Assembly (NCBI RefSeq): GCF_940143175.1
Contig: NZ_OW659496.1
Location: forward strand, 744,001-808,000
Direction of reading: 5' to 3'
DNA: 64,000 bases
From: Erysipelothrix amsterdamensis
GTDB taxonomy: Bacteria; Bacillota_I; Bacilli_A; Erysipelotrichales; Erysipelotrichaceae
Each line of letters starts with the position of its first letter. Positions within the stretch are counted from its first letter, which is position 1. Made by a program: the position numbers and the translations under genes. Below the pieces are notes generated by a model. It was not told where the DNA came from and made no database searches. It was given only the letters and a program-made list of their open reading frames with translations. Positions 53,080 to 62,061 of this stretch are shown in pieces.

Positions 53080-53093
53080 TGTAACCGCTTTAA
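53080..53093 (-). promoter_or_regulatory. Cre-like site upstream of GH101
   Basis: TGTAACCGCTTTAA on the plus strand matches the CcpA cre consensus TGWNANCGNTNWCA with one mismatch. It lies in the GH101 promoter region and shares 11 bp (AGCGGTTACAT on the minus strand) with a site before the PTS IIB gene. Carbon catabolite control is the likely meaning. Confidence 0.5.
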
Positions 53094-53468
53094 TTATATT
53101 GTTATAACCTTATAACTTCTTGTTGTATGAGCTTTAGGACAATATAATTTATTCTAAAAATTCTTTTTTAACAAAGTTTTGAGAAGTTATATGTTCAAAA
53201 GCAGATAAAACATATGATTTAATTATTACATTTACTTTATCGACTATCTTACTTGGTTAGATTAGTGATACATGTACTTGGAAGAGGGTAAGAAGATAAG
53301 TTAGAAGACATGCATTTACTTTGAATAGAAAGAGTATTTTAAAAAGACTTCATTCGATATTGAGTGAAGTCTAGAGTAAAAATAATTAGATAGGAAGATG
53401 ATTTAAATAATGCTGAAGAAAGTATTACATTCTTTAATTCTTTTGTAGATTGAAGAAACAATGGTTTT
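53094..53468 (+). other. Gap upstream of GH101
   Basis: No gene is seen. It holds the AT-rich part of the GH101 promoter region and a weak hairpin near 53346-53373 (GACTTCATTC / GAGTGAAGTC) that resembles a terminator stem without a T-run. Confidence 0.4.
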
Positions 53469-53801
53469 ATGACTCGTTCTATTGGAGAAACTACTCCCAA
53501 AATAGCACCATTGTCTGGATCAATGATTAAACTTATTTGTCTAGATACTGATATTATTGATCAGATTATTAATAGTGAGCGAATTGATGTGAAAAATCAA
53601 ACATTGAAGATTTATTTTCAATCATTAACTGAAACTAACCAACTTGTTCATTTTTCAGAATCGAAATGTGAATACCGAGTAAGTAGTATTCAAGTTGATA
53701 ATATTGGTCATTTAAATGTAGATATTCAATTTCTTCATAACATTAGTGACTCCAATAATATTCCATTAGATTATGTTCACTCGTCTATTTTGTGCATCTA
53801 A
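53469..53801 (+). CDS. Unknown 110-residue frame, possibly a remnant
   Basis: Open from ATG 53469, with no clear ribosome site. The product has beta-rich alternation (LKIYFQSLTETNQLVHFSES, HLNVDIQFLHN) and no recognised family. It lies alone between GH101 and the PTS regulator. The lack of a ribosome site and lone position make a gene fragment as likely as a real gene. Confidence 0.35.
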   Translation: MTRSIGETTPKIAPLSGSMIKLICLDTDIIDQIINSERIDVKNQTLKIYFQSLTETNQLVHFSESKCEYRVSSIQVDNIGHLNVDIQFLHNISDSNNIPLDYVHSSILCI

Positions 53802-54274
53802 TGATTGGTTACTGTAACTATGACAATCGGAGGTATATTTATCTACGAGCGACTAAAATCGTAGGATATTCGAACTAAACATTGATGATTATCAAGACAT
53901 TTTGATTCATATAGTTATGTTGTATTTGATAATATTTAAAGAATTATTTAAGAATCACTATGGCATCTAACTAGTTGTGACTACAATTAAAGATAATTAA
54001 ACAAAGAACTATTACAAGAGTAATAATCTTACTCTTGTAATAGTTCTTATTATTTGTATATTAGAATGAAATTATGACATATAAAATTTCCTAAGTCATG
54101 GCCGTGAACTTTGATGTGTTGAATGCTATTTTGATGCTAAAATAAGTGTAATCAACGAAAATTAATCATCATGTACTGAAACATTGTAAGATACGATTTG
54201 TTATTCTCAGGTTATATTAAATTAGTTATTAATTATCGAAAATGATGAAATGAGAATTGTAGAAGGGGGAAATA
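53802..54274 (+). other. Gap with a perfect 20-bp hairpin
   Basis: No gene. A 20-bp perfect inverted repeat lies at 54004-54023 and 54029-54048 with a 5-nt loop, with A-rich and T-rich flanks; it could terminate in both directions. The rest is AT-rich and includes the promoter region of the PRD regulator. Confidence 0.5.
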
Positions 54275-56182
54275 ATGAATTCCAGACAACGCAAAATCTT
54301 AGAATATCTTTCAGATAAAAAAATATGGATTAAAGGTAAAGAACTTTCACGTATTATGGGAGTATCTGATCGAACGATTCGCTCTGATATTGATCTATTA
54401 AATCAAGAGATTCCTGGAATTATAGAATCGAGTACACGAGAAGGTTATCAATTAAACTTTAATAAATATCAGACTTATAAATATTTAAATACTGATGTCA
54501 TACCTCAAACTCCAGATGAGCGCAGTATTTATATCATAAAAATACTTTTATTTTCAAAGAAACGACAAAAAATTATGGATTTACAAGATGAACTTTTTGT
54601 AAGTGAACACACGATTGAAGGTGACATTAAGCGAATCCGAGATTTAATAAAGCCGTATGGGGGCTTAAAATTAGTTCGAGAAAAAAATACAATATTTTTT
54701 CAAGGAAACGAACACCTTAAGCGGAAGATTTATCGTGACCTCCTAACAAACGAGATTAAAGATAATTTTTTAAATATTAATCGTACAGCTCTTCTTTATA
54801 GTCGTTTTGATTTGGTACAGGTAACCAAAATATTTGAAGAGACTCTTAATAAATACAATTATTCGGTTAGAGAAACCGCGATTCCAATGATTGTGGTACA
54901 TATGGGAATAACGATTGAGCGTATGTTAAGTGGTCATTATCTCACTGATGATTCTATTAATAAACAAGTGGATCAAAGAATTGAATTTGAAATATCAGAA
55001 TATTTCTTTGAAAGAATTATACAGATAGTTCCAATAAAATATTCTATTACGGAAGTTAGAGGTTTTGCTAATATTCTTATGGGATATCAAAATGCTTATC
55101 ACTTGAATGATATATTAGAATATAAAAATAAAATTGTAGATCTTTCAAAACTTCTTGATGAAGTTGTAAAAGTACTTTATGAGACTTTTGATTTAGACTT
55201 TTCAATGGACGAAGATTTTAAAAATGGATTGCATCTACATATTCAATCACTAGTTTTGAGAATGAAAAACGGTACAGTAATTCCTAATGCTCATCTACAA
55301 GAAATAAAAAAATCATACCCACTCATTTTTGAAATGGGATTGGTTATTGGTCGATTAATTGGAAATTCGTTTGGTTTTGAATTGTCTGAATCAGAGGTAG
55401 GTTTTATTTCACTACACATTGGAGCGGCATATGATCGTTTATCTAGTAAGAAAAAGCATCATGTACTATTAATTGCTCCGCATAATCGAAGTCTTTCAAA
55501 ATTAACTAAAGGGAAGATTACGAACATGTTTAAAGAACGTATGGAAATTATAGCAATACACGAGTACTATGTTGAAAAAAACATCGAAAAGATGAATGTT
55601 GATTTGATAATTACTACGTTGCCTATCGATCATAATCTTGAAGTAAAAACAGTTCAAATTTCGATGTTTTTGAGTCACGAGGACGAAGGAATGATATTCA
55701 GGGCATTAAATGAATTAGATAAAGAAGAATTTAACCTTGAATTTGGCAATCAATTTGGCACTTTAATTGATGAACGTTTTTTCTTTAAAAATCTCGAGAA
55801 AGAAACACCAAAAGAAGTTATAGATTATATGAGTCAAAAGCTTTATGAGAACGGTATTGTTTCAAAGGACTTTAAAGATTCTATTTTGGATCGTGAAGCA
55901 ATGTCGTCGACATCATTTAGTTATTCAATAGCAATTCCCCATCCTTTGGATCTCAAGAGCAAGCAGTCAAAAGTGGCTGTTGCATTATTAAGAAAACCAA
56001 TACAATGGGGAAGTTATAACGTCAAACTGGTAATGATGCTTGCAATAAACGAAAAAGATAGCTCAACAATGTGGTTGTTTTTTGATTGGTTATCGGAAAC
56101 CATAACAAATCCATCAAAAATGTCAAAGCTGTTACAATCAAAAAATAGAAATGAATTTGTTCATTGGATGATGAATGATTAG
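54275..56182 (+). CDS. PRD-containing PTS-controlled transcription regulator
   Basis: A 635-residue BglG/LicR/MtlR-type activator. HTH_11 at 1-55 (RQRKILEYLSDKKIWIKGKE, VSDRTIRSDIDLLN), a second HTH near 85-140 (FVSEHTIEGDIKRIRDLI), two PRD domains (about 175-275 and 285-395, with the conserved LxxHIxxxxxR pattern LHLHIQSLVLRMKNG), a IIB-like domain (about 400-480) and a C-terminal IIA domain with the phosphorylatable His in SIAIPHPLD near 555. AGAAGGGGG precedes ATG. It lies 9 nt upstream of a IIA gene, so it probably senses the phosphorylation state of this PTS and turns on the operon when substrate is present. Confidence 0.9.
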   Translation: MNSRQRKILEYLSDKKIWIKGKELSRIMGVSDRTIRSDIDLLNQEIPGIIESSTREGYQLNFNKYQTYKYLNTDVIPQTPDERSIYIIKILLFSKKRQKIMDLQDELFVSEHTIEGDIKRIRDLIKPYGGLKLVREKNTIFFQGNEHLKRKIYRDLLTNEIKDNFLNINRTALLYSRFDLVQVTKIFEETLNKYNYSVRETAIPMIVVHMGITIERMLSGHYLTDDSINKQVDQRIEFEISEYFFERIIQIVPIKYSITEVRGFANILMGYQNAYHLNDILEYKNKIVDLSKLLDEVVKVLYETFDLDFSMDEDFKNGLHLHIQSLVLRMKNGTVIPNAHLQEIKKSYPLIFEMGLVIGRLIGNSFGFELSESEVGFISLHIGAAYDRLSSKKKHHVLLIAPHNRSLSKLTKGKITNMFKERMEIIAIHEYYVEKNIEKMNVDLIITTLPIDHNLEVKTVQISMFLSHEDEGMIFRALNELDKEEFNLEFGNQFGTLIDERFFFKNLEKETPKEVIDYMSQKLYENGIVSKDFKDSILDREAMSSTSFSYSIAIPHPLDLKSKQSKVAVALLRKPIQWGSYNVKLVMMLAINEKDSSTMWLFFDWLSETITNPSKMSKLLQSKNRNEFVHWMMND

Positions 56183-56191
56183 GAGGATACA

Positions 56192-56524
56192 ATGACAGAT
56201 ATAGAATTAGTAAGTTTTAAGATAATTAGCGAAGTTGGTACTGCAAAATCCTTTTTTATGGAAGCAATTGCTTTTGCTCAAAAAAATAATTTTGTAAAAG
56301 CAAGGAAATTGATTGAGGAAGGCGAGAATCATCGCATTTTAGGACATGAGACCCACTTTGAATTAATTCAAAAGGAAGCAAGCGGTGAACCGCTTGGGAT
56401 TAATTTGATTCTAATGCATGCAGAAGATCAATTGATGGCAGCTGAAACAATTAAAATTTTAGCAGAGCAACTTATTAAGAGTTATGAAATAATTAATGAA
56501 TTAGCGATACAAATCAATAAATAA
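56192..56524 (+). CDS. PTS lactose/chitobiose-type IIA component
   Basis: A 110-residue three-helix IIA protein of the Lac/Cel (ChbA) type. The phosphoryl-accepting His is in LILMHAEDQLMAAETI near residue 75. TTAGGAGG precedes ATG. It receives phosphate from HPr and passes it to IIB. A terminator follows before the IIB gene, so IIA may be made with the regulator and the rest from a second promoter. Confidence 0.9.
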   Translation: MTDIELVSFKIISEVGTAKSFFMEAIAFAQKNNFVKARKLIEEGENHRILGHETHFELIQKEASGEPLGINLILMHAEDQLMAAETIKILAEQLIKSYEIINELAIQINK

Positions 56525-56551
56525 AACCTTTCAGTATAGAAAGGTTTTTAT
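56523..56551 (+). terminator. Terminator between IIA and IIB genes
   Basis: AAAACCTTTC/GAAAGGTTTT, 10-bp perfect stem with 6-nt loop and T-run, overlapping the IIA stop. It splits the cluster into two transcription units unless it is antiterminated. Confidence 0.85.
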
Positions 56552-56673
56552 TTATTGATTCTAAAATTCTTACGAAAAGTATCTAGAGATATGTAATATA
56601 GGTGAATTTGAGAACTATCATCACATAGTCACGTAATTATGTTCCGTTGTCTTAGGAAACGATAATATAAGCA

Positions 56674-56697
56674 AGCGGTTACATTAGCGGATATAAT
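56674..56697 (+). promoter_or_regulatory. Promoter and cre-like site before PTS IIB
   Basis: AGCGGTTACAT (56674-56684) is shared with the GH101 promoter region; its reverse complement TGTAACCGCTTGCT fits the cre consensus with two mismatches. TATAAT at 56692-56697 is a good -10. No clear -35 exists, as expected for an activator-dependent promoter. Confidence 0.55.
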
Positions 56698-56725
56698 GTA
56701 AGTACAATAAGGAGGGAGAAGATTT

Positions 56726-57049
56726 ATGAAGAGAGTATATTTATTTTGTAATGCTGGGATGTCAACGAGTTTGTTAGCAAGCAAAATGCAAACAGTTGCA
56801 GACTCACATAAGTTACCAATTGAAGTAAAAGCATTCTCTGACTCGAAGATGGATTCTATTGTCCAAGAATTTAATCCGGATGTAATTTTGTTAGGGCCAC
56901 AAATTAAATATAAATTTGAGGAAACTAAAGCAAAATATGCGGGATCAGGGGTACCTGTTGAAGTCATTGATTTAGAGGATTATGGCAAAGTTGATGGAGA
57001 ACGTGTATTAAAAAAAGCAATTATGCTAATTAAGGGAAAGGGGAAATAA
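56726..57049 (+). CDS. PTS cellobiose/chitobiose-type IIB component
   Basis: A 107-residue IIB. The active-site Cys lies in YLFCNAGMSTSLLASKM (Cys 8), the standard P-loop of ChbB/CelA. AAGGAGGG precedes ATG. It transfers phosphate from IIA to the sugar held by IIC. The IIC gene starts 4 nt after its stop. Confidence 0.92.
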   Translation: MKRVYLFCNAGMSTSLLASKMQTVADSHKLPIEVKAFSDSKMDSIVQEFNPDVILLGPQIKYKFEETKAKYAGSGVPVEVIDLEDYGKVDGERVLKKAIMLIKGKGK

Positions 57050-57053
57050 GATC

Positions 57054-58406
57054 ATGTTTGATTGGTTAGAAAAAACGATGGCTCCAATTGCTGAGAAGCT
57101 AAGTACAAATAAAGTATTGGTTGCTATTCGTGACGGTTTTTTAGTTAGTACTCCGTTAATTATAGTTGCATCGATATTCTTATTAATTGCGAATTTCCCT
57201 ATAACTGGATATCCGGAGTTTATGGAGGGAATTTTTGGATCAGGTTGGGACAGCCATTTATTGGTGGTATCAAATGCTACAATAAATATGATTGCACTCT
57301 TAAATGTTTTAGGTATTGCTTATTCATATGCTAAACAACTAAAAGTTGAACCTATTTCGGGAGGAGTGGTTGCGCTTGTATCGTATCTAATCATTACGCC
57401 ACAAACACACGAATTGTTCCTAAATGCAGATGGAAAAGCATTTAGAGGGTTTGCTTTCTCAAATTTAAATTCTCAAGGTTTATTCCTCGCCATGATTACC
57501 GCGATTGTTGCCGTTCAAATCTTTGCATATGTAACGAAAAAAGGTTGGGTAATTAAACTTCCTGAAGGTGTTCCACCAGCAGTAATGGGATCATTTGCTG
57601 CTTTGGTTCCTAGTATGTTTGTAATGATTACGTTCTTCTTAGTGCGTTTATTATTTGTGAATACATCTTTTGGAAATGCACAGAACTTTATTTTTACAGT
57701 ATTGCAAACACCTTTGATGGGACTTGGAACAAATAAGTTATTTGAAGTAATTTATCAGTTCTTATCAACTCTATTCTGGTTCTTCGGTATTAATGGACCT
57801 GCAATTACAAATACCATATTCTCTCCAATTCATAATACGATGACTTATGCAAACCAGGCAGCCTACATTGCGGGTGAGTCGCTTCCATATATCTTTACGG
57901 GTCCATTCTCTGATTTTTTTGGAAACTACGGTGGGGGCGGAAGTACATTGTCATTAGTCCTATTAATGGTCACAATGGGTAAATCGCAACGCATGAAACA
58001 ATTAGGTCGCTTATCGATTGTTCCTGGAATTTTTGGAATTAATGAAATGATTATATTTGGACTTCCAATCGTACTGAATCCAATAATACTGATACCATTT
58101 CTACTTGTACCGGTTATGAATATTGCATTATCAACAGCTGCGACAGTCATTGGAATTATTCCATATACAACAGGAATTGCCTTACCATGGACAACACCAA
58201 TTTTCTTCTCGGGTTGGTTATCAACTGGTAGTCTATTTGCCGGAATATTCCAATTGGGACTTCTAGCACTTGGTTGCTTAGTTTATTATCCATTCTTTAG
58301 AATCTTAGATAAGCAATATCTCGAAGATGAAAAGAAACCACAAGATTTACAAGTGGATGAATTAGATGATATCTCGCTCGATGATATATCGTTTGATGAC
58401 TTATAA
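57054..58406 (+). CDS. PTS cellobiose/chitobiose-type IIC permease
   Basis: A 450-residue membrane permease with about ten helices. It starts MFDWLEKTMAPIAEKLSTNK, contains FFGINGPAITNTIFSPIHNT, and GIFGINEMIIFGLPIVLNP, the ChbC/CelB substrate-binding loop. An unusual acidic tail (LDDISLDDISFDDL) follows the last helix. It imports and phosphorylates a disaccharide-like substrate; the neighbouring asparaginase-like and peptidase genes suggest the sugar may carry an amino acid or peptide. Confidence 0.92.
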   Translation: MFDWLEKTMAPIAEKLSTNKVLVAIRDGFLVSTPLIIVASIFLLIANFPITGYPEFMEGIFGSGWDSHLLVVSNATINMIALLNVLGIAYSYAKQLKVEPISGGVVALVSYLIITPQTHELFLNADGKAFRGFAFSNLNSQGLFLAMITAIVAVQIFAYVTKKGWVIKLPEGVPPAVMGSFAALVPSMFVMITFFLVRLLFVNTSFGNAQNFIFTVLQTPLMGLGTNKLFEVIYQFLSTLFWFFGINGPAITNTIFSPIHNTMTYANQAAYIAGESLPYIFTGPFSDFFGNYGGGGSTLSLVLLMVTMGKSQRMKQLGRLSIVPGIFGINEMIIFGLPIVLNPIILIPFLLVPVMNIALSTAATVIGIIPYTTGIALPWTTPIFFSGWLSTGSLFAGIFQLGLLALGCLVYYPFFRILDKQYLEDEKKPQDLQVDELDDISLDDISFDDL

Positions 58407-58423
58407 GATTTAATATATAAAAC

Positions 58424-58472
58424 ACGAAGCGACTTGTGAAAGACCGATATGGACTTCATAAGTTTGCTTCGT
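58424..58472 (+). terminator. Intercistronic hairpin after IIC
   Basis: ACGAAGC/GCTTCGT plus ACTTGTGAA/TTCATAAGT (one mismatch) form a stem of about 17 bp with a 14-nt loop. The T-run is weak, so it may be a partial terminator or an mRNA processing/stability element. Confidence 0.55.
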
Positions 58473-58491
58473 TTCATTTAGGAGGACAATT

Positions 58492-59010
58492 ATGAGAGTA
58501 TTACTATTTTTTGATCAAACACAAGCTGGAGCTGGAGGTAAGGAAAGACCGAACGTCGAGTTGGCGGTGGAAAAAGGCGGAATTGGATCTTACCACATGT
58601 TTGAAAAATACATTAAACAAGAAGGGGGTCTCGTTCTAGCGACTATGTATTGTGGTAATGGTTATTTTTTCGACCATGAAGAAGAAGTGAAGCGTAAAGT
58701 TGCTGGACTTGCTACCAAATTAAAAGCAGACATTGTATTATGTGGCCCATGTTTTGATTATCCAGATTATTCAAGGATGTCAGCAATTCTCGCACAATAC
58801 ATCGAAGAAAACACTGATACAAAAGCAGTAGCAATGTTCTCAAAAGAAAATGAAGAAGTGATTAAACAATACAAATACAGTGTGAGAATCATCAAAATGC
58901 CACGTAAAGGTGGAACAGGTTTGAATGAGTCGCTTGAAAACATGTCAAAAGTTCTAAAAGCAGTTGTAGAAGATCAGCCAAAATCAAGTTATGAATCGTT
59001 TATATATTAA
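58492..59010 (+). CDS. GrdB-like glycine/sarcosine/betaine reductase-family protein
   Basis: A 172-residue protein with TAGGAGG upstream. MRVLLFFDQTQAGAGGKERPN, TMYCGNGYFFDHEE and ADIVLCGPCFDYPDY follow the N-terminal half of GrdB-type reductase subunits (GVGGEE, CGDN, GPAFNAGRY). It lacks the selenocysteine region and the partner genes of glycine reductase. Cys is present in YCGNG and CGPCF. A redox or ligand-binding role tied to amino-acid-sugar conjugates is possible but unknown. The next gene begins 15 nt later. Confidence 0.6.
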   Translation: MRVLLFFDQTQAGAGGKERPNVELAVEKGGIGSYHMFEKYIKQEGGLVLATMYCGNGYFFDHEEEVKRKVAGLATKLKADIVLCGPCFDYPDYSRMSAILAQYIEENTDTKAVAMFSKENEEVIKQYKYSVRIIKMPRKGGTGLNESLENMSKVLKAVVEDQPKSSYESFIY

Positions 59011-59025
59011 GGAGTTGTAATTATA

Positions 59026-60021
59026 ATGAATCGTTTACAAGAATTATGTGCATTACCTGGGGTATCGGGAGATGAGAAAGAAATTCGAGATTATCTCTAT
59101 AATTTTTATATTGATAAAAATTTAGGAATCATTGAAGATCGTCTAGGATCCGTATTTGGTGTGAAAAAAGGAAACTCTGATTACAATGTTATGATTAGTT
59201 CAAATATGGATGAGAGTGGACTCATGATTTCTCAAATTAATGACAACGGAAGTATGGAATTTATTGTTGTTGGTTTATATATGAAAGCATGGTTGAACGA
59301 TCAGTATGTAACACTCCTCGATCGCCATCATAAGAGGTTGTCAGGAATCGTATTACGAAAAGGCGATGACTTTGTTATTGATGCTGGATTTAAAACAAAA
59401 GAAGAAGCTGAAGTTGCTGGAGTTCTTGTTGGTAATTTTGTCATCGTTACTCCAAGATTTGAGTTGTTAAATCAGAGTGTTGCAGCCAATAATTTATCAA
59501 ACAGAGCTGGTATCGAAGTCGGTCTAAAACTTTTAGAATCACTTGAAAATAAAAATTTAAACTTTAATCTCAATGTTGGAGGGATTTCCCATTCGGTCGT
59601 TGGACAACGTGGTGCTATTACTGCGACAACATCAGTGCATCCAGATCTTGCTATCGTTGTTGATGCCGCTTATGTTGAATCATGGGACGACAAAGATATT
59701 TTTATAAGAAGCTTTGATAAATCACTATTACCAAGTCAAATATTAAAACAAGATCTTTATGAAGCAGCCAAAGCATGCGGTTTTATGCCTCAAGCTCATT
59801 TGACTGATCTTCCAACAGACGGTTCCTTTATCCATAAATCCTTATCTGGTACACCAACAATCGTTGTGGTAATTCCACTTAAATATAAAGATTCGATTTA
59901 CAATGTCATTGATACACAGTACCTCGATAATATTACTACTGTATTGAATCACTATTTAACAACTTTAAATTCTAAGCGTATTGTGGAAACACAAAACTGT
60001 AGAGGAACTCGTCATGAGTAA
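59026..60021 (+). CDS. M42-family peptidase homologue lacking metal ligands
   Basis: A 331-residue M42 (glutamyl aminopeptidase/endoglucanase M) homologue. The fold signature is kept (LCALPGVSGDEKEIRDYL, VVGQRGA, IVVDAA, LPTDGSFIHKS). The usual metal ligands are not: AHMDE reads SNMDES, DDRAG reads SNRAG, the catalytic EE before GLRGA reads HS, and the C-terminal His is missing. Only the Asp of IVVDAA remains. It is therefore probably inactive as a peptidase and may be a regulatory or structural partner of the adjacent M42 protein. AAGGAG precedes ATG; the next start overlaps by 8 nt. Confidence 0.75.
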   Translation: MNRLQELCALPGVSGDEKEIRDYLYNFYIDKNLGIIEDRLGSVFGVKKGNSDYNVMISSNMDESGLMISQINDNGSMEFIVVGLYMKAWLNDQYVTLLDRHHKRLSGIVLRKGDDFVIDAGFKTKEEAEVAGVLVGNFVIVTPRFELLNQSVAANNLSNRAGIEVGLKLLESLENKNLNFNLNVGGISHSVVGQRGAITATTSVHPDLAIVVDAAYVESWDDKDIFIRSFDKSLLPSQILKQDLYEAAKACGFMPQAHLTDLPTDGSFIHKSLSGTPTIVVVIPLKYKDSIYNVIDTQYLDNITTVLNHYLTTLNSKRIVETQNCRGTRHE

Positions 60022-61092
60022 TCAAATTGATTGGAATGATTTATTAGAATTATCAGATATTTATGGTGTTTCTGGTATGGAATATCGAGTTGTAAAATAT
60101 CTACAAGAAAAAATTAACTTACCACTTGAACAAGATGGTATTGGTTCAGCTCTATTTACTCAAAAAGGAAATGGACTTAGCATCATGGTGGCTACACATA
60201 TGGATGAGGTCGGTTTCTATGTGAAAAAAATTGATGAAGATGGTTATCTTTTTTTACAACCAGTTGGTGGTATTTGGCCCCATGTAATCATGAACCAAGA
60301 AGTTGTAGTTATTAATGATCATGATGAAGAATTCTATGGAATTATTGGTAGTAAAGCAATGCATGGAATGACGATGGAAGAAAAAAGTAAAACAATTCCA
60401 ATTGACCGTGTTTATGTAGATATGGGTGTTTCCTCTAAAAATGAAATACTTGATAGGGGTATTAAAGAAGGAGATATGGTCGCGTTTGTATCAAAAAGTC
60501 GTATCATGAATGATAAAAATTATATTTGTGGTAAGGCCTTTGATGATCGCGCAAGTGAGCGGTTGGAATGTGGTTAATGAATTCTCTAATTAATAAGCCA
60601 ACAGATAATGAAGTTACTTTGGCAGCAACAGTACAAGAAGAAGTAGGACTTCGTGGCGCTCGAACCACTGCGGATTTGGTTTATCCCAATCTAGCAATTG
60701 TGATAGATACTACAGTTGCTGGAGATACTCCCGAGGATCATAATATCATTCGACTCGGTGGAGGAGTTACTATTAGTGTTATAGATTCTATGACTATACT
60801 AAATAGAGGTCTTCTTAATTATCTTGAAGGGATTTGTCGAACCAACAATATTCATTACCAATTAGGATGCTTCTTAGATGGCGGTACTGATGCGGGAAAC
60901 ATTCATAAATCACGTGAAGGAATTCCATCAATCATATTATCCATTCCAATGCGTTATATGCATACGCATCGAGGTGTCGTTCATAAATTCGATATCCAAG
61001 AAACATTACGATTAGTGGAATATATTGTCAGAGATCTAACAGTAGAAAAGTATAGAAAAATATTAAGTGAAAATTACAATTATAGAGAGTAG
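60014..61092 (+). pseudogene. M42-family aminopeptidase split by a frameshift
   Basis: Two frames make one M42 enzyme: 60014-60577 (VATHMDEVGFYVKKID ... ICGKAFDDRAS) and 60568-61092 (GMWLMNSL ... VQEEVGLRGARTT ... AIVIDTT ... YMHTHRGVVHKFDI). The metal ligands (His, Asp, Glu-Glu, Asp, His) are all present but divided. Loss of one base around 60550-60560, after DDRAS, explains the shift: codons GCG-GTT-GGA-ATG-TGG resume the normal sequence. It is either a recent inactivation or a sequencing error, because both halves are otherwise undamaged. It shares the operon with the asparaginase-like gene, 11 nt downstream. Confidence 0.85.
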
Positions 61093-61103
61093 AGGTATAA
61101 ACT

Positions 61104-62060
61104 ATGTGGGGTATTATTGCTACATGGCGAATGGCTAAAGAAGGTGTAGATAGTGCAGTTACTATCCTAGAAGATAATGGTAATGCAGGAGATGCAATTG
61201 AAACAGCAATTAAAGCAATTGAAGATTTCCCATTCTACAAATCAGTCGGTTATGGAGGACTTCCAAATGAGGAAATGGAAGTAGAATTAGATGCAGCATA
61301 TATGGATGGTACAACATTTGATATTGGCGCTGTCGCAGCAATTAAAGATTTTGCAAATCCAATTTCAATTGCACGTTCTTTAAGCCGATATAAAGTTAAT
61401 AATTTATTGGTAGGTGCAGGTGCAGAGGCTTACGCTCATAAGGAAGGATTCGAACGTAAAAACATGCTAACCAATCGCGCCAAAATTCATTATCATAACC
61501 GCGTAAAAGATATGCGTGAAATCGAAATTTCGCCCTATTCAGGTCATGATACGGTGGGAATGGTCTCGGTAGATAGCGAACAAAATATTATTGCTGGTAC
61601 ATCTACAAGTGGCCTTTTCATGAAGAAAAAAGGACGCGTTGGCGACTCACCAATCATTGGGTCAGGACTCTATGCTGATAGTCTTGTTGGGGGAGCTTCC
61701 GCAACAGGTCTAGGTGAAGACTTGATGAAGGGCGTCGTTTCGTATGAAGTTGTGAGACTTATGAAGGAAGGAATCACACCACAAGAAGCAGTAGAAAAAG
61801 TAACATTCGATTTTGATCGTGAATTGATTGAACGTCGAGGTGAAGCGGGTGATATTTCTATTGTTGCTATGAATAAAAATGGTGAATGGGGAGTTGCATC
61901 AAACATTGATAATTTTTCATTTTCGGTAGCAACTGAAAAGCAAGCGAATACTGTTTATATCACAAAGCGAGTAGGAGATCACATGATACATGAAATTGCT
62001 CCTCAAGAATGGTTAGATAAGTACTTAAGTGAACGTATGAAACCTTTGGAGGAAAAATAA
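61104..62060 (+). CDS. N4-(beta-N-acetylglucosaminyl)-L-asparaginase-like Ntn hydrolase
   Basis: A 318-residue isoaspartyl peptidase/aspartylglucosaminidase-family hydrolase. The autoprocessing nucleophile is Thr150 in GHDTVGMVSVD. GDSPIIGSGLYAD and GGASATGLGED are the substrate-binding and oxyanion signatures, and the N-terminal VGYGGLPNEEMEVELDAAYM fits aspartylglucosaminidases. These enzymes cut the bond between GlcNAc and Asn of N-glycopeptides. There is no signal peptide, so it acts in the cytoplasm on imported conjugates. It lies between M42 and M20 peptidases in one operon, 1 nt before the next gene. Confidence 0.88.
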   Translation: MWGIIATWRMAKEGVDSAVTILEDNGNAGDAIETAIKAIEDFPFYKSVGYGGLPNEEMEVELDAAYMDGTTFDIGAVAAIKDFANPISIARSLSRYKVNNLLVGAGAEAYAHKEGFERKNMLTNRAKIHYHNRVKDMREIEISPYSGHDTVGMVSVDSEQNIIAGTSTSGLFMKKKGRVGDSPIIGSGLYADSLVGGASATGLGEDLMKGVVSYEVVRLMKEGITPQEAVEKVTFDFDRELIERRGEAGDISIVAMNKNGEWGVASNIDNFSFSVATEKQANTVYITKRVGDHMIHEIAPQEWLDKYLSERMKPLEEK

Positions 62061-62061
62061 T

